5,534 nt of DNA, from assembly GCA_903899865.1 (NCBI GenBank), contig CAIUKZ010000289.1, positions 1 through 5,534 on the forward strand, given 5' to 3'. Below, one piece after another: positions 1-4,759 of the stretch (position 1 is the stretch's first letter; each line of letters starts with the position of its first letter). Position numbers and translations under genes: made by a program. The notes below the pieces were generated by a model. That model was given only the letters and a program-made list of their open reading frames with translations, was not told where the DNA came from and did no database searches. The DNA comes from an uncultured Bacteroidales bacterium (GTDB lineage: Bacteria; Bacteroidota; Bacteroidia; Bacteroidales; Paludibacteraceae).

Positions 1-1
1 G

Positions 2-88
2 ATTCTCAAAGATACAATAAACTTTTTGGACACTCAAATTTATGGTCCTTATTGTTCTGTTTCGGAAATTGTAGAGGGATTTGATTGA
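2..88 (+). CDS. C-terminal end of an unidentified protein (5' partial)
   Basis: An open frame runs from the left edge to a TGA stop at 86-88 and gives 28 residues, beginning ILKDTINF and ending SEIVEGFD. The other two forward frames also lack long extent (one stops at 82-84, another after a few codons), so the choice rests on the plausible, mixed hydrophobic and charged composition of this frame. I do not recognise the family from so short a tail. It is on the same strand as the toxin-antitoxin pair, 62 bases upstream of it, and may belong to the same glycan locus as the glycosyltransferase further on; that is a guess from position only. Confidence 0.45.
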   Translation: MLKDTINFLDTQIYGPYCSVSEIVEGFD

Positions 89-103
89 AAAAGTTCATTG
101 TTG

Positions 104-142
104 AGATAACTTTTAGAAATAATAGTTATCTTTGTAGATAAC
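104..142. promoter_or_regulatory. Probable autoregulatory operator of the toxin-antitoxin operon, three AGATAAC elements
   Basis: AGATAAC occurs at 104-110, its complement GTTATCT at 125-131, and AGATAAC again at 136-142. The second and third form a perfect 7-bp inverted repeat with a 4-base spacer (TTGT); the first and second form a wider inverted repeat. The centres are 107, 128 and 139, that is 21 and 11 bp apart, close to whole turns of B-DNA, so the elements would face the same side of the helix. The middle element overlaps the -7 box and the last covers the likely transcription start. XRE antitoxins of the HigA type commonly repress their own operon through such palindromes; binding here is inferred. 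Confidence 0.6.
127..134 (+). promoter_or_regulatory. Bacteroidota-type -7 promoter box of the toxin-antitoxin operon
   Basis: TATCTTTG at 127-134 matches the TAnnTTTG -7 consensus of Bacteroidota primary-sigma promoters. A TTG at 101-103 could serve as the -33 element, but its 23-bp spacing is a little longer than the usual 19-21 bp. Transcription would start near 140, leaving a leader of only about ten bases before the toxin ATG at 151. Confidence 0.5.
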
Positions 143-150
143 ATATAGCA

Positions 151-495
151 ATGGCAAGAACAATCATATTTTACGAACAATACTTCATCGAATTTTATAA
201 ATCATTGGATGATAAAGTCAAAGAGAAGGTGAAGTATGTTTTGGAGCTGATAAGACAAGTTGAACGGGTTCCCGAAAAGTTTTTGGCACCTATGACAGGT
301 TGTGAAGGGTTGTTTGAAATTCGAGTTGAATATCAATCCAATATTTATAGAATATTCTGCTGTTTTGATCATGGTCAATTGGTGGTGTTGTTTAACGCAT
401 TCCAAAAGAAAACACCGAAAACACCCAAAGTGGAAATAGAGCGAGCCATGCGATTAAAAAATGAGTATTTTCAAACTAGAAATGATTTAAAATGA
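151..495 (+). CDS. higB: RelE/HigB-family toxin (phage-derived Gp49-like)
   Basis: This 114-residue protein has the layout of the Gp49/HigB branch of the RelE/ParE toxin superfamily. These toxins are generally mRNA endonucleases that act on the ribosome and are neutralised by an antitoxin encoded alongside. Residues 1-35 give a first beta strand and a lysine-rich helical pair. Residues 53-63 (GLFEIRVEYQS) and 65-71 (YRIFCCF) form the central strands, with the basic R58 and R67. The typical end LVVLFNAFQKKTPKTP (77-92) follows, then a C-terminal helix with EIERA at 95-99. Length is normal for the family. The start is chosen because it opens the conserved first strand and lies just after the promoter. 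Its last codon and stop overlap the antitoxin start (ATGA, 492-495), so the two are translationally coupled. Toxin-first order is typical of higBA. Activity is inferred from family only. Confidence 0.88.
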   Translation: MARTIIFYEQYFIEFYKSLDDKVKEKVKYVLELIRQVERVPEKFLAPMTGCEGLFEIRVEYQSNIYRIFCCFDHGQLVVLFNAFQKKTPKTPKVEIERAMRLKNEYFQTRNDLK

Positions 496-791
496 AAGAC
501 TATAAGAACATAACAAATTTTGACGAACTCATAGAGCTTGAACATGGCAAATTGGGTACTGAAAGCCGCAACGATTACGAAGAACGTGCTCAAATGTTCA
601 TTGTGAGTGAGATGTTGAAGGCGGCAAGACATCAGGCAAATTTAACGCAGGAGGAATTAGCTGAAAAAGCTGGTACCAAGAAGAGTTATATTTCCAAAGT
701 AGAGAATGGTAAAGGTAATATTCAACTGTCAACCTTGATAAGGATATTTGAAAAGGGATTGAACCGTAAAATCGGTTTAACTTTTTTATAA
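492..791 (+). CDS. higA: XRE-family helix-turn-helix antitoxin (HigA-like)
   Basis: This 99-residue protein has an N-terminal extension (about 1-38, acidic, with DELIELEHGK) followed by a Cro/C1-type helix-turn-helix domain at about 39-90. The HTH hallmark is clear: LTQEELAEKAG (51-61), then the recognition helix in TKKSYISKVENG (62-73), and the closing helix STLIRIFEKGL (80-90). It is expected to bind and block the toxin encoded just upstream and to repress the shared promoter, most plausibly through the AGATAAC elements at 104-142. The ATG lies inside the toxin stop (4-base overlap), which supports both the start and one operon. The family includes HigA and related antitoxins with the same length and order. 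Partner pairing is strongly supported by the overlap; DNA target and repression are inferred. Confidence 0.88.
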   Translation: MKDYKNITNFDELIELEHGKLGTESRNDYEERAQMFIVSEMLKAARHQANLTQEELAEKAGTKKSYISKVENGKGNIQLSTLIRIFEKGLNRKIGLTFL

Positions 792-852
792 GAGAATATA
801 CACGATAACAAGCAATTAATACCAAAGTCCATCAAAATAATTCCAGAAATTT

Positions 853-1935
853 ATGCCCGTAAAACCCAAAATATTTTACATCAAACCCAATAATTCATCC
901 TTTATTAGCGGTGATCAAGAGATATTTGAGAAGAAATATCAAGTTCGCACTTTACTTATGGAGCAGAGCAAGGGGAATGTGACCTATGCCGTGAGAATGG
1001 TTCATATGTTGTTTTTTCTTTTTAGTTCGTTGATTTACAGGAAAGCGATTTTTGTGTCATGGTTTGCCGATTATCACTCGGCGGTGATGGTGTTCATGGG
1101 TAAAGTGCTGGGCAAAGACACGGTGGTTTTTGTGGGTGGACAAGAAGCAGTTTCCTATCCCGAATTGGGCAAAGGTGTTTACCGCAAGCCTATCCGTGGG
1201 ATGTTTGTGAAATATGCGCTAAAAAATGCCAGTCTGATAATTGCTAATCACAAGTCGCTTTTTTATCACGAAAATTATTACTATAAACCCGATTCCCCAA
1301 AAATTGATGGAATCAAGCATTATGTGAAGAATTTTAAAACTCCTACAGAGGTAGTATTCAACGGAATAGATAGCGGAAAATTTGTAAGAAATGAATCGAT
1401 AGCCAAACTGCCTAATAGAGTGCTTACCGTAGGCACAATGAGCCATGAGGGCGATTTTTATAATAAAGGTTTTGACTTGTTTATTAAAACCGCTCAGATA
1501 ACGCCTGAATTGGATTTTGTGTTGGTGGGATTGAATCCTGCTTATCTCAATTGGGTAGAAGAAAATTACCAAGTTGCTGCCATTGCCAATTTGAGGATTA
1601 TTCCTTCGTTTTGTCCGCAAGATGTATTGAATGAAATGTACAATCAAGCTACTGTTTTTGTGCAAGCCTCCATTACCGAAGGCATGCCCAATACATTAAG
1701 CGAAGCAATGTTGTTAGAATGTATTCCCGTGGGGTCGAATGTTAACGGCATACCCGACGCCATTGGCGACACTGGTGTGGTGATAAAACAGCGAGATGAA
1801 AATGTGCTTCGTGATGCGTTGATACAAGCCAAGTCAATGAACACAGGCAAAGTGGCTCGTCAGCGGGTGTTGAGTTTGTTTTCTTTTGAGAAAAGAGAGA
1901 AGGAAATTTTGGAAATTTTCAAGCTGCGGTTTTAA
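853..1935 (+). CDS. GT4-like glycosyltransferase of surface-polysaccharide synthesis
   Basis: This 360-residue protein is a GT-B fold glycosyltransferase that would transfer a sugar from a nucleotide donor to a glycan acceptor on the cytoplasmic side of the membrane. The N-terminal acceptor half includes VSWFADYHSA (68-77) and VGGQEAVSYPELGKG (94-108). The linker holds VFNGID (168-173). The C-terminal donor half starts at RVLTVGTMSHEGDFYNKGFD (189-208) and has the EX7E signature of retaining enzymes: E276 and E284 in TEGMPNTLSEAM. VNGIPDAIGDTG (297-308) completes the nucleotide-sugar site. Length is typical and the gene looks intact. It sits 61 bases after the antitoxin with no clear promoter or terminator between, so read-through from the toxin-antitoxin promoter is possible. 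It ends 4 bases into the convergent flippase gene. Sugar and linkage cannot be told. Confidence 0.9.
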   Translation: MPVKPKIFYIKPNNSSFISGDQEIFEKKYQVRTLLMEQSKGNVTYAVRMVHMLFFLFSSLIYRKAIFVSWFADYHSAVMVFMGKVLGKDTVVFVGGQEAVSYPELGKGVYRKPIRGMFVKYALKNASLIIANHKSLFYHENYYYKPDSPKIDGIKHYVKNFKTPTEVVFNGIDSGKFVRNESIAKLPNRVLTVGTMSHEGDFYNKGFDLFIKTAQITPELDFVLVGLNPAYLNWVEENYQVAAIANLRIIPSFCPQDVLNEMYNQATVFVQASITEGMPNTLSEAMLLECIPVGSNVNGIPDAIGDTGVVIKQRDENVLRDALIQAKSMNTGKVARQRVLSLFSFEKREKEILEIFKLRF

Positions 1936-3380
1936 TTCACTTTTCCTAATTTTTCCAAAATAAATTTTTTCCCACTTTCAAACAGTGCAGGTTGAATTTG
2001 TTGTATCACCAAAAGATAAATCCCTGCAGCGCTTATCAATTGGCATGAAAACAAAAGGTAGTTGTTGCTGATGATAATTCCTTCTAAATAAAGTACTCCA
2101 GCTATCCCCAACCCAACAAGCACACTTTTTACAAAATCCTCAAACTGATGTTTCAGATAATGCGTCAGGCTTTTTTTCAAAAACCAGGCGGAGATGGCAT
2201 AAGCGATAAAATTCGAAGCGGCATAGCCACAAAGCATGGTTTCGATGCCGTACTGGAAGCTGAAAATTACGACTCCAATGGTCAGACTTTTTTTGATAAT
2301 CTCAATAATCAGCGTGTTTTTAGATTCTCCCCGTGCATTGAGTGCATTGATGTTGAGCGTATAGAGCGGTCCGAAAAGTGAAGCCACGCAGAGCAGTTGG
2401 AAGTAATGTTCCGAAGGCAACCATTTGGCTCCCAGCAAGGTGAATATCAATGGTTTTGCCATGGCAATGAGCGAAATCATCACAGGAAAGGTGACCACCG
2501 ACACTTTGTTGGCTATCTCTCTGAAAATACGGCGGAAGCGCTCGTCGTCGTGCTGAATCTGAGTAAACAGATTGTAGGTACTTCCCACAAGTATGGCTTG
2601 AAAACTGAAATTGAAGGTCTCGCTCAGCTTGTTGGACTGCGAATAATAGCCCGTTTGTTTGGTGCTGTAGTATTTTCCGATAAGAAATACAAAAAGGTTG
2701 TTGAACAGTACGTTGAGCACCGAGGTGCCAAGAATATTGATGCTGAATTTCCAAAATTCGCGTATCACCGAGAATGAAAACAACCAGCTCGGTTTCCATT
2801 TTACAAATAGGTAAAACGATACCATGCGCAGAAAATGGTAGCACACCTGCTGACACGCCAATGCCCATACTCCCCAGTTCAGGTATGCCAACAGCACCCC
2901 GATAGCTCCACTAATTCCGGTAGAAATAAGATTGACTTTGGCAATGGTTTTAAAATCTAAAATGATGCCCAGTTTGATAAAAGGTATCAAATAGAATGCG
3001 TTGAACAGTATGGAGAGAAAGATAATTCTGCTAAGCGAGGTTAACAAAGGTTGGTTGAAGTATTGCGCTATCAGTGGTGCTGTGAAAAAGAGAACGAGGT
3101 ATAAAAAAACGGAGACTCCGATATTGAAATAAAAAACAGTGTTGAAGTCCGTTTCGTTGGCGTCTTTTTTGCGCACCAATGCCAGTCCAAATCCACTCTC
3201 TATAAGCACAAATGACAATGCCGAAAATACCGCCACCATGCCCATCAGCCCAAAATCAGACGGTGATAGCAAGCGTGCCAATATCATCCCGATAACAAAC
3301 TGTACAGCCTGTTGCCCGAAGCGGTCGATGGAACTCCACGTAACCGCACCAATCATTTTTCCTTTTAGGTTGTCTGACAT
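1932..3380 (-). CDS. Wzx-like polysaccharide flippase (MOP superfamily)
   Basis: This 482-residue, very hydrophobic protein fits the polysaccharide-synthesis/WzxC branch of the MOP exporter superfamily. Such proteins move lipid-linked glycan units, or in the WzxC case colanic acid units, across the inner membrane. The N-terminus is characteristic: SSIDRFGQQAVQFVIGMILA (16-35) then RLLSPSDFGLMGM (36-48). GKYYSTKQTGYYSQSNKL (234-251) and NALNARGESKN (345-355) are further family marks. Hydrophobic stretches fit about 12-14 membrane segments, with a basic C-terminal tail. Length is normal and there is no visible break. It converges with the glycosyltransferase, their stops overlapping at 1932-1935, so the two are not in one operon. 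Its upstream region is occupied by a repeat array, and I see no clear promoter there. The substrate is unknown; the neighbouring glycosyltransferase suggests capsule, O-antigen or exopolysaccharide. Confidence 0.88.
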   Translation of the reverse strand: MSDNLKGKMIGAVTWSSIDRFGQQAVQFVIGMILARLLSPSDFGLMGMVAVFSALSFVLIESGFGLALVRKKDANETDFNTVFYFNIGVSVFLYLVLFFTAPLIAQYFNQPLLTSLSRIIFLSILFNAFYLIPFIKLGIILDFKTIAKVNLISTGISGAIGVLLAYLNWGVWALACQQVCYHFLRMVSFYLFVKWKPSWLFSFSVIREFWKFSINILGTSVLNVLFNNLFVFLIGKYYSTKQTGYYSQSNKLSETFNFSFQAILVGSTYNLFTQIQHDDERFRRIFREIANKVSVVTFPVMISLIAMAKPLIFTLLGAKWLPSEHYFQLLCVASLFGPLYTLNINALNARGESKNTLIIEIIKKSLTIGVVIFSFQYGIETMLCGYAASNFIAYAISAWFLKKSLTHYLKHQFEDFVKSVLVGLGIAGVLYLEGIIISNNYLLFSCQLISAAGIYLLVIQQIQPALFESGKKFILEKLGKVN

Positions 3381-3388
3381 TTTTTATT

Positions 3389-3527
3389 GGTTATTTTGGT
3401 TTATCGGTTTATAAAGTTCATTTGGTTCATAAGGTTTATCAGTTCGTAAGGTTTATCAGTTCAATTGGTTTTTAAGGTTTATTGGTTCATAAAGTTCATT
3501 AGTGTATCAGTTAGTAAGGTTTATCAG
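3389..3527 (+). repeat. Degenerate 8-10 bp tandem repeat array 1 (GGTTYAT core)
   Basis: About 16 imperfect units run head to tail, mostly 8-9 bp: for example GGTTTATCA (3433-3441, 3450-3458, 3518-3526), GGTTCATAA (3424-3432) and GTTCATTT (3416-3423). The GT-rich strand is the + strand. The array fills nearly the whole space between the flippase start codon at 3380 and the end of the membrane-protein gene, so any flippase promoter must lie within it or upstream. Units are of the same type as those at 4253-4306 (same orientation) and 4654-4759 (opposite orientation). Confidence 0.85.
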
Positions 3528-3575
3528 GAAAAAAGTAAATTCAAATACACTGTTTCCTGTGTGAGATAACCTTTG

Positions 3576-4220
3576 TTAGGCACTTGTAATTTTCTTTTTT
3601 TTAAGTATATATAAATCATATACTGTCATTAAAATGCTCCAAACCAGACATACCCAAAATCCCCACAATTTATTATCCCCACAAATGGTTAAAGGGTGAG
3701 AAAAAAATAATAATACAGTTCCCAGGATATTAATGAATAAATAGATATTGTTGAAGTCTTTAAGTTTTATAACGAGAGAGATTATCCAAAGAATAAAGGC
3801 TAGTCCCAAACTGAAACCGTATTGGAATAATCCTATTGAATCTATGAGAGTCGCAATTCCAGTATAATTATAATTTGGTCTTAAAATGCACTTTAATATC
3901 TTTGATTTTTCAGAGAGTATTGCCGATAATTCATCGTTTTTATTCGAGGGAACGTTGGTGTTGTTAGCTGAATTATAAATCGAATCAGATTTTACGCTAT
4001 CCGTTTCTTCAATGTTTTTGACTAATGAAGTGCTGTCTATTGTGGATGAATTATCAATAGACGTAGAGTCTGCAACTATATGAGCGGTGTCAACTGCTAC
4101 AGAATCAGTTGCAGGTGCCGCTTGTTCTGGTTTCAGACAACCATGTGGAAAGAAAGGTAGAAAAAAAGTTAATAATAATCCTATTTGGAGTATTATTGAA
4201 TAATTAATTTTCTTCTTCAT
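3576..4220 (-). CDS. Hypothetical four-segment membrane protein with Ser/Thr/Asp-rich loop
   Basis: I do not recognise a named family for this 214-residue protein. A basic start (MKKK) leads into a hydrophobic segment at about 8-25. Then comes a polar region (about 30-100) rich in Ser, Thr, Asp and Asn, with repeated DS/DST patterns such as ADSTSIDNSSTIDSTS (50-65). Three further hydrophobic segments follow at about 131-152, 157-175 and 185-206, and a lysine-rich end (KKKK, 207-210). The positive-inside rule would place both ends in the cytoplasm and the polar loop outside. C28 lies after the first segment but FFPHGC is a poor lipobox, so a lipoprotein is unlikely. The gene appears intact, is AT-rich, and is bounded by repeat arrays in the same orientation on both sides. 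It may be an accessory cassette; no function can be assigned. Confidence 0.72.
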   Translation of the reverse strand: MKKKINYSIILQIGLLLTFFLPFFPHGCLKPEQAAPATDSVAVDTAHIVADSTSIDNSSTIDSTSLVKNIEETDSVKSDSIYNSANNTNVPSNKNDELSAILSEKSKILKCILRPNYNYTGIATLIDSIGLFQYGFSLGLAFILWIISLVIKLKDFNNIYLFINILGTVLLFFSHPLTICGDNKLWGFWVCLVWSILMTVYDLYILKKKKITSA

Positions 4221-4252
4221 AGTAAGTTTATGATATTAATTTTTGAATTATT

Positions 4253-4306
4253 GGCTGATCAGGTTTATAGAGTTCATTGGTTTATGGAGTTGATAGGTTT
4301 ATAAGG
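4253..4306 (+). repeat. Degenerate tandem repeat array 2 (GGTTYAT core)
   Basis: About six units of 7-10 bp are visible: GGCTGATCA (4253), GGTTTATAGA (4262), GTTCATT (4272), GGTTTATGGA (4279), GTTGATA (4289) and GGTTTATAA (4296). Orientation is the same as array 1. The array separates the membrane-protein gene from the truncated KilA-N gene, and its last units run into the latter's reading frame, supplying its stop codon at 4299-4301. A decayed unit may continue to about 4313. Confidence 0.78.
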
Positions 4307-4556
4307 TATAACAGATAGGTAATCCAGCTTGTGATTTAAAGTGGTCAAATTCGACCACTTTAAATTTAGGATTATGAACCATTTCCCATGTTCCTAGAAA
4401 TTCAAGTGAATATCTGTTACGTAACCAGTTTTTTATGATATCGGCAGCACGACTTTCACTATCTTTGGCATTTGCCATATCAGTAAGTGATATATAATCA
4501 CGCTCTTCAAAAGTTACAATTGTAATTTCAGTTTCTTGTACTGTAATTTTTGCCAT
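4299..4556 (-). pseudogene. KilA-N domain protein, 3'-truncated at a repeat array
   Basis: The 85 codons encode the start of a KilA-N domain protein, a phage-associated putative DNA-binding family that is common in Bacteroidota. Residues 21-29 (YISLTDMAN), 39-48 (DIIKNWLRNR) and 52-59 (EFLGTWEM) are the domain's conserved core, and FKVVEFDHFKSQAG (65-78) continues it. In full-length relatives, as I recall them, this is followed by a serine/threonine and WIEKTNAIG-like section and a GRYGGTYAHKDIAFEFASW-like section. None of that is present. After P80 the frame gives ICYTL and stops, and its last three codons and the stop lie in repeat-type sequence. No remainder exists downstream. The 5' end is intact, so a short product could still be made, but loss of function is the simpler reading. 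Its mobile-element origin suggests a remnant of past insertion. Confidence 0.72.
4334..4365. repeat. Perfect 13-bp inverted repeat inside the KilA-N remnant
   Basis: ATTTAAAGTGGTC at 4334-4346 is followed after six bases by its exact complement GACCACTTTAAAT at 4353-4365. In RNA this would give a 13-bp stem with a 6-base loop. It lies wholly in codons for FKVVEFDHFK, a part of the protein that is conserved in the family, and has no trailing T-run in either direction, so it is not a standard terminator. It may be chance from coding constraint, or a structured mRNA element. Confidence 0.7.
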
Positions 4557-4653
4557 TCAAGTCTTGTTTTAATTCGAGTCGCAAAATAATGTTTTTAAAC
4601 AATAAAATACATCTGATATCAGTTTTGTTTCTGTCAATGTTATTTGACTATGT

Positions 4654-4759
4654 CCCAATGTACCCAATGTACCCAATGAACCCAATGAACCCAATAACCC
4701 TAATGAACCCTATAAACCAATGAACTTAATGAACCCAATGAACCCAATAAACCTATAAA
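4654..4759 (-). repeat. Degenerate 9-bp tandem repeat array 3 (TTCATTGGG unit), inverted relative to arrays 1 and 2
   Basis: Twelve units of mostly 9 bp run without gaps on the + strand as CCCAATGTA (4654, 4663), CCCAATGAA (4672, 4681, 4734), CCCAATAA (4690), CCCTAATGAA (4698), CCCTATAAA (4708) and variants. Read on the - strand they are GGTTTAT/GGGTTCATT units like arrays 1 and 2. The array ends directly at the leuS stop codon (4760-4762), so it forms the start of the leuS 3' untranslated region. This is the least decayed of the three arrays, especially at its left end where neighbouring units are identical. Confidence 0.88.

Noticed and set aside
1906..1961. AT-rich inverted repeat (ATTTTGGAAA and complement) as a two-way terminator between the convergent genes.
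   Set aside because: The loop is 36 bases, the stem has only two G-C pairs, and both arms are in coding sequence. Too weak to call a terminator.
2148..2868. Open frames on both strands inside the flippase gene (for example 2148-2381, 2397-2777 and 2320-2868).
   Set aside because: They overlap a well-supported membrane transporter gene, match no family, and have compositions expected of shadow frames.
3550..3564. Fifteen bases identical to the complement of the lacZ leader / M13 reverse primer site (CTGTTTCCTGTGTGA), which might point to vector sequence.
   Set aside because: The match stops on both sides, where vector sequence would continue, and the flanks are AT-rich native-looking sequence next to the repeat array. 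Chance is the best explanation; a vector screen of the source contig would settle it.
3564..3570. A further AGATAAC, identical to the toxin-antitoxin operator element.
   Set aside because: It stands alone at the 3' end of the membrane-protein gene with no inverted partner and no promoter for a downstream gene.
3389..4759. The repeat arrays as a CRISPR array.
   Set aside because: Units are 8-10 bp with no unique spacers between them, and no cas genes are present.
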